This document shows positions 9,589 through 18,200 of a DNA stretch of 62,611 nt, piece by piece. Within the stretch, counting starts at the first letter, position 1. Each line of letters starts with the position of its first letter. The stretch is from Flavobacterium taihuense. Its GTDB lineage: Bacteria > Bacteroidota > Bacteroidia > Flavobacteriales > Flavobacteriaceae. The notes under the pieces are model-generated. The model did no database searches and was not told the DNA's origin. It worked only from the letters and a program-made list of their open reading frames with translations. Both the position numbers and the translations under genes were made by a program. Location: positions 1-62,611 of the forward strand of contig NZ_JAHWYN010000020.1 in NCBI RefSeq assembly GCF_019351435.1, read 5' to 3'.

Positions 9589-10371
9589 TTATTTGATTTT
9601 TACATTTTTGAAATAAAGTCTGAATATTTCGGCAGCTTTGTTTACTTCTTCTGCGGTAGGCGGAAGCGTATCAGCTAATTGATATTCTAAACCTAAAATT
9701 TCCCATTTGTGCTTTCCCATTTGATGAAATGGGATGATTTCAACTCTTTCTACAGTTTTATACGATGTGAAATGTTGCCCCCATTCATGCAGATATTCTT
9801 CTTGGTCGCTCCAACCTGGAACCAATACATAGCGTAACCACATTGGTTTTCCAGTACTTTCTCGATATTCTGCTACGCGTAATGTAGTCTTGTTTTTTAA
9901 ACCCGTTAATTTTTTATGCCAATCTTTATTGATGTGTTTGACATCCAAAAGCAATAAATCTGTTCGTTCTAGTAGTTGTTCTGTCTTTGAATCTAAAACT
10001 CTACCATTTGAATCCAAACAGGTATGAATTCCATTTTCATGTAATCGATCAAAAAAGTGAATTAATTTTTCACGCTGTAATAAAGGTTCTCCACCAGAGA
10101 CAGTGACACCTCCTTTTTTACTAAAATAAGATTTTTGATGCAATGCTTTCTCAATTAGTTCTTCAATTGAAATAAAAGTACCACCATGAATATCCAAAGT
10201 ATCGGGATTTTGACAATACAAACATCTGAACTGGCACCCTTGAACAAAAACAACCATTCGAATTCCAGGACCATCATGTGTTCCTAAGGTTTCAATGGAA
10301 TGAATTCTCAATAAGTCTGGATTGTTTGCATCTATTGAATCGTCAATATATTCTTGTTGCGGAAAATACAT
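9589..10371 (-). CDS. pflA: Pyruvate formate-lyase activating enzyme (radical SAM)
   Basis: A 260-residue radical-SAM protein. The iron-sulfur motif C-x3-C-x2-C is at Cys46, Cys50 and Cys53, preceded by G-T-H-D-G-P-G-I-R, which is typical of PflA. The G-G-E-P motif that contacts SAM is present. It installs the glycyl radical on PflB under anoxic conditions. The gene lies 99 bp downstream of pflB, with a strong inverted repeat in the gap. Confidence 0.96.
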   Translation of the reverse strand: MYFPQQEYIDDSIDANNPDLLRIHSIETLGTHDGPGIRMVVFVQGCQFRCLYCQNPDTLDIHGGTFISIEELIEKALHQKSYFSKKGGVTVSGGEPLLQREKLIHFFDRLHENGIHTCLDSNGRVLDSKTEQLLERTDLLLLDVKHINKDWHKKLTGLKNKTTLRVAEYRESTGKPMWLRYVLVPGWSDQEEYLHEWGQHFTSYKTVERVEIIPFHQMGKHKWEILGLEYQLADTLPPTAEEVNKAAEIFRLYFKNVKIK

Positions 10372-10391
10372 ATGAATGAAAAGATTAAAAA

Positions 10392-10436
10392 AACCTGTCT
10401 AAAAATTAAACTGAATGTAGTTTTTTTAGACAGGTT
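10392..10436 (-). terminator. Intercistronic hairpin between pflB and pflA
   Basis: A perfect 14-bp stem AACCTGTCTAAAAA (10392-10405) / TTTTTAGACAGGTT (10423-10436). On the minus strand it is followed by a T-run, so it has the form of an intrinsic terminator downstream of pflB. Because pflA and the transporter follow on the same strand, partial read-through or 3'-end protection is likely. Confidence 0.8.
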
Positions 10437-10470
10437 AATGGTTTAATTCAAAATTATAGTTTTTAATAAT

Positions 10471-12705
10471 TTACATAGCATCATGGAAAGTTCTGGTAAT
10501 AACTTCTAGTTGGTGTGCTCTGGACAATCGAACAAAGTTTACAGCATAACCAGAAACCCGGATGGTCAATTGAGGGTAATTTTCGGGATGATTGTAAGCA
10601 TCCATTAACGTTTCTTTATCCAATACATTCACATTCAAGTGGTGTGCATTTCGGTCAAAGTAGCTGTCTAATATGGTTGTCAAATTAGAAACCTGCTCTT
10701 CTTTATCAGAACCCAAAGATTTTGGCACCATCGTAAAGGTATAGGATATACCATCTTGAGCATCCTCATAATTCAATTTGCTTACGGAATTTAAGGAAGC
10801 AATAGCACCATTTACATCTCTACCATGCATAGGATTGGCTCCTGGAGCAAAAGGTTCACCACCTTTACGACCATCTGGCGTAGAACCTGTATTGGATCCA
10901 TACATCACATTGGATGTAATAGTTAATAAAGATAGAGTAGGAGTGGCATTTTTGTAAGCCATATGTTTTCTTAATTCATCAATAAAAATAGTCGTAATTT
11001 CTTTGGCTATGCTGTCAACTCTGTCATCATCATTTCCGAATTTTGGAAAATCGCCTTCAATATTAAAATCTACAGTTAATCCGATATCATTTCTTACAGG
11101 AGTTACTTTGGCATATTTAATCGCTGAAAGGGAATCGGCAATGATAGAAATTCCTGCTGCACCATAAGCAATGTCGATGTTTGGGTCACTATCAATTAAA
11201 GCCATCTGAGCTCTTTCATAATAGTATTTATCATGCATATAATGAATAATGTACATTGATTTTGCATATACTCTTGCTACTTCGGCCAAAGTTATTTTGA
11301 ACATATTCATTACAGAATCATAGTTTAGGATACCATCTTCCATTTGAGGAATGTTTCTAATGACAACAGATCCTTTATCTTCTTCTCTACCACCATTTAA
11401 GGCCATTAGTAAGGCTTTTGGTAAATTGGCACGTGCTCCAAAATGCTGAATAGTTTTCCCTATTTTTTGATATGAAACACAACAAGCAATTCCATAATCA
11501 TCAGAACCTCTGTTGGTACGCATCAAATCATCATTTTCATATTGAAGCGATGAAGTATCGATAGAAACTTGAGCACAAAAATCTTTAAATCCTTGTGGTA
11601 AATTTTTAGACCATAAAATAGTTAAGTTCGGTTCTGGTGAGGCTCCTAAATTATAAAGTGTTTGCAAGAATCTAAAAGAAGTTTTGGTTACCTTGGTTCT
11701 TCCATCATTAAGCTGACCACCAATGGCTTCGGTAACCCAAGTTGGATCTCCACCAAAAATTTCATCATAAGCGCCTGGTCTTAAATGACGTACTAAACGA
11801 AGTTTCATCACAAACTGATCGATAAATTCTTGTGCTTCTTCTTCAGTTATTAAACCTGATTTCAAATCATTTTCAATATAAATATCCAAGAAAGAAGACA
11901 CATTTCCAAGAGACATTGCAGCTCCGTCTTGTTCCTTAACAGCACTTAAATAAGCTAAGTATGTAAATTGTACCGCTTCTTGTGCGTTGGAAGCAGGGAC
12001 AGCAATGTCAATACCATAAGAATTGGCCATGATTTTCATGTCTTGCAATGCTTTGACTTGCTCTGAAATTTCTTCTCTCAAACGTACTTTATGATCTGTC
12101 ATTTCACCTGCAACAGCTGCAAAATCAGCTTTTTTTGCTTCGATTAATCTATCGATACCATAAAGTGCAATCCTTCTAAAGTCACCAATAATTCTACCTC
12201 TAGCATAATTATCAGGTAATCCGGTTAATAAATGTTTAGAACGATAGGCCCTAATTTCGCTATCATAAGCACTAAAAACGGCTTGGTTATGATCCTTGGC
12301 ATAATTGAAAATTTTCACTACTTCATCAGAAACTTTCAATCCTCTTTCAGCTACTGCTGATTCCACCAATTTAATACCTCCAAAGGGCTTCATGGCTCTT
12401 TTTAAAAGCATATCGGTTTGTAAACCTACAATGACTTCGTTTTCTTTATTAATATATCCTGGTCCAAAAGAGGTTATGTTTGAAATTACATTAGTGTCAA
12501 TTGATAAACAACCGTTATTTTTTCGCTCCTGAAGTAAAGAGTCTTTACAAACATCCCAGAGTGTTTTAGTTTTCTCAGAAGGTCCTACTAAAAAGCTTTG
12601 ATCTCCTTCATAAGGTGTAATATTTTGCAAAACGAAATCATAAACATCAATTGCATTATTCCAATTGCCTGGCTTAAAATATAGTGTTTCGGTCGTACTT
12701 TCCAT
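10471..12705 (-). CDS. pflB: Formate C-acetyltransferase (pyruvate formate-lyase)
   Basis: A 744-residue glycyl-radical enzyme converting pyruvate and CoA to acetyl-CoA and formate. The adjacent catalytic cysteines are Cys408-Cys409 (G-I-A-C-C-V-S). The C-terminal radical loop R-V-S-G-Y-A-V places the radical on Gly719. It heads pflB-pflA-OFA. Presence of the full set indicates that this organism can ferment or live microaerobically. The 410-bp region upstream should carry its promoter, but I found no convincing FNR-like palindrome there. Confidence 0.97.
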   Translation of the reverse strand: MESTTETLYFKPGNWNNAIDVYDFVLQNITPYEGDQSFLVGPSEKTKTLWDVCKDSLLQERKNNGCLSIDTNVISNITSFGPGYINKENEVIVGLQTDMLLKRAMKPFGGIKLVESAVAERGLKVSDEVVKIFNYAKDHNQAVFSAYDSEIRAYRSKHLLTGLPDNYARGRIIGDFRRIALYGIDRLIEAKKADFAAVAGEMTDHKVRLREEISEQVKALQDMKIMANSYGIDIAVPASNAQEAVQFTYLAYLSAVKEQDGAAMSLGNVSSFLDIYIENDLKSGLITEEEAQEFIDQFVMKLRLVRHLRPGAYDEIFGGDPTWVTEAIGGQLNDGRTKVTKTSFRFLQTLYNLGASPEPNLTILWSKNLPQGFKDFCAQVSIDTSSLQYENDDLMRTNRGSDDYGIACCVSYQKIGKTIQHFGARANLPKALLMALNGGREEDKGSVVIRNIPQMEDGILNYDSVMNMFKITLAEVARVYAKSMYIIHYMHDKYYYERAQMALIDSDPNIDIAYGAAGISIIADSLSAIKYAKVTPVRNDIGLTVDFNIEGDFPKFGNDDDRVDSIAKEITTIFIDELRKHMAYKNATPTLSLLTITSNVMYGSNTGSTPDGRKGGEPFAPGANPMHGRDVNGAIASLNSVSKLNYEDAQDGISYTFTMVPKSLGSDKEEQVSNLTTILDSYFDRNAHHLNVNVLDKETLMDAYNHPENYPQLTIRVSGYAVNFVRLSRAHQLEVITRTFHDAM

Positions 12706-13115
12706 TTTAATAAAAATTATTTAGTTAACGTGTATTGTTTTATAAAAACTGATTTATACTAGTAAATTTAAGGATTTTTGAGATTGAAAAGGCGCTAAGA
12801 TTAATTTTTGAATAATAATTAAAGTATTCAAATTTAAGTAATTATTTTTTTGATTATTTTATATTTTATTGATTATTCTTAGAAGCTATTACGTTATAGA
12901 GAAAATTTATAGTTAATGTTTTTAATAAGTTTTATATTGTTAAAAAATATTTTTTTTAGAATTTTATTCTAAATATCGCGTATTTAAAATATAACTTGAA
13001 GTATTTATAACGATAAGGAACCTTTTTTACCTATTATTTTATATTAAACACTTTTGATAAATTGATAATCTAAATTGCACTATACTGATTATCAATAGTT
13101 AGTAATTTAAAGAGA
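12706..13115. other. Upstream region of pflB, no gene seen
   Basis: About 410 AT-rich bases between pflB and the DinB-like gene. A minus-strand TAAATTTG (12829-12836) fits the -7 box but lies about 125 bp from pflB and lacks a -33 partner. No symmetric FNR-like site was recognised. Confidence 0.4.
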
Positions 13116-13559
13116 TTACCTATCAAGTAATCTTCTATGGTAATTGATTTGTCCTAAATGATAGGCAAGATGGGTGGTTAGGTGAATTAATAGAAATTCA
13201 GTTGATGTTTTAGTTTCAAAGACTAAAATTGGATATTCTTTTTTTAAATCCTCATCCGCTAGAAGGGTTAGAGAGTCATTGATTATTTGAATTGTTGTTT
13301 CGATTTGGGCAAGCAATAAAGCTTTCGGAACATTTTTATTGGAGAATTCCAACTCGCGATTCCTCAAGTAATTTGTATTTCCAATTTGTGCACCTATATA
13401 TGTATTCAGATTCCCTATTAAATGCAAACAAAGATTCCCTGCAGAATTAGAAATTGATTTTTCGATGTGCCAAATCTTACTTTCATTTTGATACGATTCA
13501 ATTTCTATTTTCAGTCTATTGAGGTCACGGTTAAACAAGGTTCTTATTGTTTCAATCAT
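13116..13559 (-). CDS. DinB-superfamily (DUF1572-like) four-helix protein
   Basis: A 147-residue protein starting at the ATG at 13559 (MIETIRTLFNRDLNR). A longer frame runs upstream, but only through the preceding gene. The helical content and the late H-L-x-x-H-L-A-Y-H-L-G-Q-I-N-Y motif match DinB/YfiT-like proteins, which often bind a metal with three histidines. Its start overlaps the end of the upstream gene by 8 bases, so the two are translationally coupled. Some relatives are thiol transferases or stress-induced, but no specific function can be assigned. Confidence 0.78.
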   Translation of the reverse strand: MIETIRTLFNRDLNRLKIEIESYQNESKIWHIEKSISNSAGNLCLHLIGNLNTYIGAQIGNTNYLRNRELEFSNKNVPKALLLAQIETTIQIINDSLTLLADEDLKKEYPILVFETKTSTEFLLIHLTTHLAYHLGQINYHRRLLDR

Positions 13560-14028
13560 TTGATTTTTTTTTATAGTTATCAAGAGAATAAAGAGCTTGT
13601 TTATGTATTTGCTTTTGCATAAAACCTGTCCAACCCAATAGCAATCCTTTGAACCCCAGTGCTTGCTTGGACCATTTCCAAATGTCAAAATTATCGGTAT
13701 GCCTAATAATTAGATTATCCTGAAATTTAAATTGGGCATAAATAACATTAACTACTTTTCTATTGGTTTTGCTAAAGTTATAGGTAGCAACCCATTTGGC
13801 TGAACCTAAATACTCATTGGCCTTGATGTTTGAAAATTCAATTTTAATATTTCCCTTGCTTTTTTCTATTAACATTTTCCACATTTGATTGACATCGTCT
13901 CCTTTTAGAATACCAAAAACAGGATCTTGAAATTGAATATCATTGTGATAACATTCGCACATTGTTTTGGTATCAGCTTTTGCGAAAGCAGTATAGAATT
14001 TATATATTAATTGTTCGTTTGGATTCAT
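13552..14028 (-). CDS. NTF2-like / SnoaL-like domain protein
   Basis: A 158-residue protein with the cone-shaped NTF2-like fold signature. It has an N-terminal helix E-Q-L-I-Y-K-F-Y-T-A-F-A-K-A-D, then C-Y-H-x-D-I-x-F-x-D-P-V-F, then strands with H-T-D-x-F-D-I-W-K-W. Proteins of this family are small enzymes or binding modules; this one resembles uncharacterised polyketide-cyclase-like (SnoaL) members. It is co-transcribed with the DinB-like gene. Confidence 0.8.
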   Translation of the reverse strand: MNPNEQLIYKFYTAFAKADTKTMCECYHNDIQFQDPVFGILKGDDVNQMWKMLIEKSKGNIKIEFSNIKANEYLGSAKWVATYNFSKTNRKVVNVIYAQFKFQDNLIIRHTDNFDIWKWSKQALGFKGLLLGWTGFMQKQIHKQALYSLDNYKKKSND

Positions 14029-14372
14029 TTTATGAAAATTTAAGAGTAAAAATAGTCATTTAAATTAAGCTAATAGACTACATTTAGTTATAAAAATTAA
14101 ATAGGCTCCTGTTTTTTTTTAAGTTGGATGTTTTATTTTTTTTCGTAAGTGATGCTAATGGAACTCTTTTTTTAGAAACATTTTTTTTCTCTCAAAAAAA
14201 CATAGAAACATAAAGCACGTCCAGCATTATATTTTTTTTGGAACAAGGAGAGCATATCCAGATAGTTTTATGTTAAAATTGCAAAACAAAAAAAAGGATA
14301 GGCTTTTTTATTACCTATCCTTTGTATTATCGAGTTGTACTTTAGGGCTATCTGATTTTAGGGCTAAAATAT
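14029..14372. other. Intergenic region between two minus-strand genes
   Basis: About 340 AT-rich bases. It holds the terminator at 14293-14323 and the presumed promoter of the NTF2-like gene. Nothing else was recognised. Confidence 0.5.
14285..14323 (-). terminator. Terminator of the ice-binding-like gene
   Basis: The stem AAAGGATAGG (14293-14302) / CCTATCCTTT (14314-14323) is followed on the minus strand by a T-run. Confidence 0.88.
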
Positions 14373-16067
14373 TTATGGTTTAGAGATAATGTTAGTATCG
14401 GTCATGACGATCGCTCCATTTCTGGCCAACATTCTTCCTTGTAGTGTAGCATGTGAATTCATTGTTATAGAAGTCAATGTCAATATATTTCCTTTAAAGT
14501 TGGTATAGTTTCCAATTGTTGCGGATCTACCCACTTGCCAAAAGATATTTTTTGCCTGAGCGCCTCCACTTAAGATTACATTTCCACCAGCTCCACCTAC
14601 AGTTGTGAAGTCGGATGCTACTTGGAAAATCCAAACTGCATTAGCGTCACCTTGTGCATCAAGAGTTAAATCCCCAGATTGTATTAACAAGGTAGATGTA
14701 GATTTGTAAATACCAGGGGCCAATGTTTTTCCGCCTTGATCACCAGATACTGTTGCTGGTGCAGGTGTTGAAGCTCCTTCGGCAAAAAGATAGGCATTTG
14801 TCAAATCTTGTTTTGCTTTTATTAACATAGCTCCAATACCTTGAGGAGCAATGTCATCAGAAGCATAAATAGCGCCTTCAACGATGATTGCAGGCGGAAA
14901 TCCTGTAACCGAAGAACGCACACCAGGATATATACCTACATCCATATTTCTTATTTCACTAAAACCTGAATTATTGCTTACTCCTACACCTGCTAGGATA
15001 CCGAATCTCTCAGCTGATCCAAGATTTACGACGTTACCAACTAATGAAGAACTGGTGCTGAAATTCCAAACATAATCGTTTGCTAAAGCTATACCAGCCA
15101 TATTTTTGGCTCCAGAAATTGTTGCAGTATAGATTGTTCCCGGCAAAAGATTTGCACTTGGGTCAAAAGTGGCCGTTGTGCCTGTGTAGGTTACAATTCC
15201 TGCCACTGCAACAGTTCCATTTTTTACAGTAAATGTTTTATCATTGATGGTTTTAGGATCAATAGCAATGCTGAAAGTAGCTGAAATCGATTTGTCAAGC
15301 AATATTGCCTTTGCATTATCTAAAGGATCCGTTGAGATAACCGTTGGTGCTGTTGTAGCACCTGCAGTAAACGTCCAAACATAATTAGAGCTTAATGCTG
15401 TTCCTTGTATGTTTTTGGCTTCTGTGGTAATTGTAACTGTGTACAGCGTATTTGCCATCAAAGAAGCACTTGGTTTAAAATAAGCTGTTGTTCCTATATA
15501 TGTAACGTTTCCTGCAATAACCGTTGTTCCTTGTTTGATTGTAAAGGAGTTTGTGTTTATAGTAGTTTGATTCATTGGCATATTAAAATTTACAGCAACT
15601 ACTTTATTAAGAACTACATTAGTTGCTTTATTGATAGGATCTGTTGAAATTACCATTGGATTTAATGTATTTCCGGTACTAAATGTCCAAACGTAATCCG
15701 TTTCTAAGGTTTGGCCAAACGTATTTTGCACAGTTGTTCTGATGGTTCCTGTGTATGTTGTATTGGCTGTAAGTGCAGTTGTTGGTGTAAATGATGCTAT
15801 TTTTCCAATCATGGAAACAGTTCCAGCAACTGATGTTGTTCCCTTTATTGTAAAAGAGGATGAGTCAAAGGTGGAGGCTTTCATTTCTTGGTTAAAAACC
15901 ACTGAAATGGTTTTGTCCAGCGGTACATTTAGAGTACCATTTTCTGGATTTACTGATGAAACAATTGGAGCTTCACCAGTTGCTTGTTCACTATCATCCT
16001 TTGAGCATCCCGAAATCAAAACAACAACAGCCATTACAATTGTCGAAAAAAGTTTTTTAGTATTCAT
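14373..16067 (-). CDS. Surface lipoprotein: three SbsA-type Ig domains plus DUF3494 ice-binding-like domain
   Basis: A 564-residue protein. The lipobox ends at Cys21 and is followed by S-K-D-D, an acidic export signal predicting display on the cell surface. Three repeats of about 100 residues (~33-131, 136-234, 240-338) are SbsA/Big_5 Ig-like domains, each with N-x-x-F-x-x-x-M/I and Y-V-W-T/N-F. Residues ~346-560 form a DUF3494 domain, starting L-G-S-A-x-x-F-G-I-L-A-G and containing G-D-x-x-L-D-A-x-G-D and W-Q-V-G. DUF3494 is the beta-helical fold of the microbial ice-binding proteins of polar flavobacteria. An ice or surface adhesin is the best guess, but not all DUF3494 proteins bind ice. 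The upstream promoter matches the shared island motif. Confidence 0.88.
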   Translation of the reverse strand: MNTKKLFSTIVMAVVVLISGCSKDDSEQATGEAPIVSSVNPENGTLNVPLDKTISVVFNQEMKASTFDSSSFTIKGTTSVAGTVSMIGKIASFTPTTALTANTTYTGTIRTTVQNTFGQTLETDYVWTFSTGNTLNPMVISTDPINKATNVVLNKVVAVNFNMPMNQTTINTNSFTIKQGTTVIAGNVTYIGTTAYFKPSASLMANTLYTVTITTEAKNIQGTALSSNYVWTFTAGATTAPTVISTDPLDNAKAILLDKSISATFSIAIDPKTINDKTFTVKNGTVAVAGIVTYTGTTATFDPSANLLPGTIYTATISGAKNMAGIALANDYVWNFSTSSSLVGNVVNLGSAERFGILAGVGVSNNSGFSEIRNMDVGIYPGVRSSVTGFPPAIIVEGAIYASDDIAPQGIGAMLIKAKQDLTNAYLFAEGASTPAPATVSGDQGGKTLAPGIYKSTSTLLIQSGDLTLDAQGDANAVWIFQVASDFTTVGGAGGNVILSGGAQAKNIFWQVGRSATIGNYTNFKGNILTLTSITMNSHATLQGRMLARNGAIVMTDTNIISKP

Positions 16068-16096
16068 TTTTTTTTTGGATTAAATTATTTATATAG

Positions 16097-16131
16097 CAAA
16101 GGTTGGCAGATTATCTCAGAAAGTTGTTACA
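16097..16131 (-). promoter_or_regulatory. Shared-motif promoter of the ice-binding-like gene
   Basis: On the minus strand TGTAAC, 21 bp, AACCTTTG. The CTTTG part ends 30 bp before the start codon. It belongs to the set of eight matching sites in this window. Confidence 0.65.
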
Positions 16132-16182
16132 GAATTCAAGCCATTCGTTGTATAATACGCAGTCTGTATTTTCAACATTCCA

Positions 16183-16221
16183 TAAAAAAAAGCCAAATTG
16201 CTTTGTACACAATTTGGCTTT
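16183..16221 (-). terminator. Terminator of the csbD-ytxH stress operon
   Basis: A 12-bp perfect stem AAAGCCAAATTG (16189-16200) / CAATTTGGCTTT (16210-16221) with a minus-strand T-run beyond it. Confidence 0.9.
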
Positions 16222-16246
16222 ACTTTTTTGTTGTTTGTTTCTAATT

Positions 16247-16513
16247 CTAACTGTTAATGTCCATTATATCATCAAATTTTGATTTTCTTTCAGCAATTAT
16301 GTTTTTACCGTCATGAAACATTTTATCATAATTGTTTTTTATTGTTCCTGATAAATTCTCCAGTTGGCTTTTGAATTCATCGGCTAAGTTATTGCCTTTT
16401 TGCAGCATTTTTTTTCTTGTATCTGCTCCTTTTGCAGGGGCAAACAATATCCCTACAACAGCTCCTGCGGCTATACCGCCCAAAACTCCTAATGCGATTT
16501 TATTTGCTTTCAT
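16247..16513 (-). CDS. YtxH-domain small membrane-anchored protein
   Basis: An 88-residue protein. The N-terminal glycine/alanine-rich hydrophobic segment (G-V-L-G-G-I-A-A-G-A-V-V-G-I-L-F-A-P, ~9-26) followed by G-x-D-T-R-K-K is the YtxH signature, and a charged helical tail follows. YtxH proteins are general-stress proteins of unknown mechanism in many bacteria. It is the last gene before the terminator, downstream of the lmo0937-like gene. Confidence 0.88.
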   Translation of the reverse strand: MKANKIALGVLGGIAAGAVVGILFAPAKGADTRKKMLQKGNNLADEFKSQLENLSGTIKNNYDKMFHDGKNIIAERKSKFDDIMDINS

Positions 16514-16535
16514 ATCTCAATTTTTTAATGATTAA

Positions 16536-16691
16536 TTATAAAATTTTTCTACCTTGAATTATTCTTAATATTACTGCTATTAATGCGATTACAAGCAATA
16601 TATGTATTATAGATCCTGCACTATAGGCAAAGAAACCGATTGCCCAAAAAATAACAAGTATAACTGCGATTGTGTAAAGAAGGTTGCTCAT
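16536..16691 (-). CDS. lmo0937-family two-helix membrane peptide
   Basis: A 51-residue protein from the ATG at 16691 (MSNLLYTIAVILVIFWAIGF). The longer upstream frame to 16742 is unlikely. Two hydrophobic helices are joined by a glycine-containing turn, and it ends R-I-I-Q-G-R-K-I-L. The family is widespread, tiny and of unknown function, commonly found with CsbD/YtxH-type stress genes as it is here. Confidence 0.85.
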   Translation of the reverse strand: MSNLLYTIAVILVIFWAIGFFAYSAGSIIHILLVIALIAVILRIIQGRKIL

Positions 16692-16761
16692 GATTATTGT
16701 TTTTTTTAAAATTAATAATTCGTTGCAATCATATACAATCACAACTATATAACGTATTTAT

Positions 16762-17226
16762 TTAATTTTTGTTATTTACTGTAAAATCTTTTAGACTATT
16801 TCCAAGTTCATCCATATCATGGTTGAATTCTCTTTTAAAAGATTTCCAATCACTGTTGACATCATTTTTGTATGAATCAACTTTTATTTTAAGTTCTTTA
16901 TTTTTTTGTTCCATAGCATCGATATTTTTTTGGTAGGTTTTATCGATATCATTTCCAGTTTTTTTGATTTCCAATTTCAAATCGGCTATTTTAGCATTAT
17001 TTTCTTCAATTTTGGTATTGGTATCTTCCTTAAATTGTTGCCATTCTTCTGCTGTAGCAGCTCTTTTGGCTTCGTCCAAATCCGCTTCGGCTTCTGTTAC
17101 AGCAACTTTTGCACTGTCAACGTTCTCTTGGGCATCTTGTTCTTTTTCAGTATTTGGTTTGCAACTTGTAACGATTGAACTAATTGCAAAAGAGGCAATT
17201 GCAATGGTGAAAATTGATTTTTTCAT
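16762..17226 (-). CDS. Coiled-coil lipoprotein
   Basis: A 154-residue protein starting at the ATG at 17226. The earlier in-frame ATG at 17271 lies inside the csbD terminator hairpin and is rejected. The lipoprotein signal ends at Cys22 (VTSC). The rest is a charged alpha-helical coiled coil (~30-145) rich in K, E and D with heptad-like spacing, and it ends D-F-T-V-N-N-K-N. No enzymatic domain was recognised. It may be a periplasmic spacer or envelope-stress lipoprotein. It sits between csbD and the lmo0937-like gene. Confidence 0.82.
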   Translation of the reverse strand: MKKSIFTIAIASFAISSIVTSCKPNTEKEQDAQENVDSAKVAVTEAEADLDEAKRAATAEEWQQFKEDTNTKIEENNAKIADLKLEIKKTGNDIDKTYQKNIDAMEQKNKELKIKVDSYKNDVNSDWKSFKREFNHDMDELGNSLKDFTVNNKN

Positions 17227-17261
17227 ATTAATTATATTTAGAGTTATGCTTTTGATAAAAA

Positions 17262-17302
17262 TTGTATCCATTTAAATCCGTAAAGAGATCAAATGGATAC
17301 AA
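17262..17302 (-). terminator. Hairpin between csbD and the coiled-coil lipoprotein gene
   Basis: A 12-bp perfect inverted repeat TTGTATCCATTT (17262-17273) / AAATGGATACAA (17291-17302), followed on the minus strand by TTTTT. It probably ends most csbD transcripts, with read-through feeding the next three genes. Confidence 0.82.
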
Positions 17303-17317
17303 CTTCCAATCACTATT

Positions 17318-17503
17318 TTAAAGTGCTTGAATAATTTTGTGAAGTTCTTCTTTGCTTTTTCCTAATTTGATTTGAAGTTTACCCATCATTTCTTCTTTTT
17401 TACCTTCAGCAAATAACAAATCATTATCTGTTAAGGCAGCAAATTTTTGTTTCAATTTCCCTTTTTGTTCGTCCCAATTTCCTTTTAGCTCTGTTGTGTT
17501 CAT
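17318..17503 (-). CDS. CsbD-family stress protein
   Basis: A 61-residue protein with the CsbD signature: N-x-x-x-L-K-G-N-W-D-E-Q-K-G-K-L-K-Q-K-F at the N-terminus and a K-x-E-E-M-M-G-K-L-Q repeat. CsbD is a small, highly charged helical protein induced by general stress in Bacillus (sigma B); its molecular role is unknown. A terminator hairpin separates it from the next gene. Its upstream region carries the shared TGTAAC-N21-CACCTTTG motif. Confidence 0.92.
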   Translation of the reverse strand: MNTTELKGNWDEQKGKLKQKFAALTDNDLLFAEGKKEEMMGKLQIKLGKSKEELHKIIQAL

Positions 17504-17542
17504 CTTGTTATTATTAAGTGTGAAAGTAGTTTCACGACACTA

Positions 17543-17577
17543 CAAAGGTGGGGTGATTTGAAAATAAAAGGGTTACA
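17543..17577 (-). promoter_or_regulatory. Shared-motif promoter of csbD
   Basis: On the minus strand TGTAAC, 21 bp, CACCTTTG, ending 40 bp before the csbD start. Confidence 0.68.
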
Positions 17578-17635
17578 AAATTTTTGCAAAGAGTTACATC
17601 ATTTACAGTTTTCGTACTGTTATGCATCATTAATT

Positions 17636-18091
17636 TTACTCTTTGATATGGTTTTCTGCCTCATCCAAAGCTTTATCCAATTCGCTATTAAATCCGTCTT
17701 TTATTTCTTCTTCCAATTCATTTATTTGTTCTGCTAATTCGGAATATTCTTTTGATAATTCTGTGATCTCTCGTTCAGTTTTAATTTCTGCATTCATTAC
17801 CGAATTGCTTGCTGGTTCGTGTGAAGAAACTAATTCGTTTATTTTGAGATGCAAGGAAGCTGAGAAACGATTGAACGATTTTTGGATAATGAATAAACTC
17901 AGGAAAGTAACTCCAAAAATGATATCACCAATAATCAGATGTGCATCATTGTATGTAAATAAACTATTGATCCACCAAAACAATACTAAACTTAATGCGA
18001 TAAGAAACGATATAGAATTCCCCAATATTGTAGTTGCGATTGAGACTAATTTTTCGAAAAGAATTTCGGTATGACTATATATTTTGTTCAT
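17636..18091 (-). CDS. Low-affinity iron permease-family membrane protein
   Basis: A 151-residue protein. Residues ~20-75 contain two membrane helices with L-G-N-S-I-S-F and F-G-V-T-F-L-S-L-F-I-I-Q-K-S, followed by a L-H-L-K-I-N-E-L motif. This order matches the bacterial members of the Fet4-like low-affinity iron permease family. The C-terminal third is an acidic coiled coil. Whether it transports iron is unproven, since bacterial members are short compared with yeast Fet4. It lies in the stress island between csbD and the eRF1-like gene. Confidence 0.82.
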   Translation of the reverse strand: MNKIYSHTEILFEKLVSIATTILGNSISFLIALSLVLFWWINSLFTYNDAHLIIGDIIFGVTFLSLFIIQKSFNRFSASLHLKINELVSSHEPASNSVMNAEIKTEREITELSKEYSELAEQINELEEEIKDGFNSELDKALDEAENHIKE

Positions 18092-18110
18092 GATATTTTA
18101 TTTATAACTA

Positions 18111-18143
18111 ATATAAAAGCCCCACCAATTTAATAGTAGGGCT
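18111..18143 (-). terminator. Terminator of the 18.2-19.3 kb operon
   Basis: AGCCC (18118-18122) pairs with GGGCT (18139-18143), and GTGG/CTAC-type pairing extends it. A minus-strand T-run follows. Confidence 0.7.
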
Positions 18144-18200
18144 AATCCTAAATCTTTAACAAACGTTCCCGTTGTCTTAAATTTATTTTTTAAAGAGCAT

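Noticed and set aside
12706..13115. FNR-type site upstream of pflB
   Set aside because: TTGAT and ATCAA half-sites occur by chance in this AT-rich stretch, but none are paired with the right spacing.
13560..13688. N-terminal extension of the DinB-like gene
   Set aside because: The extra 43 codons lie inside the preceding NTF2-like gene; the internal ATG at 13559 gives the normal family start.
16536..16742. Longer start for the lmo0937-like gene at 16742
   Set aside because: The extra 17 residues have no hydrophobic pattern and the family starts at the ATG at 16691.
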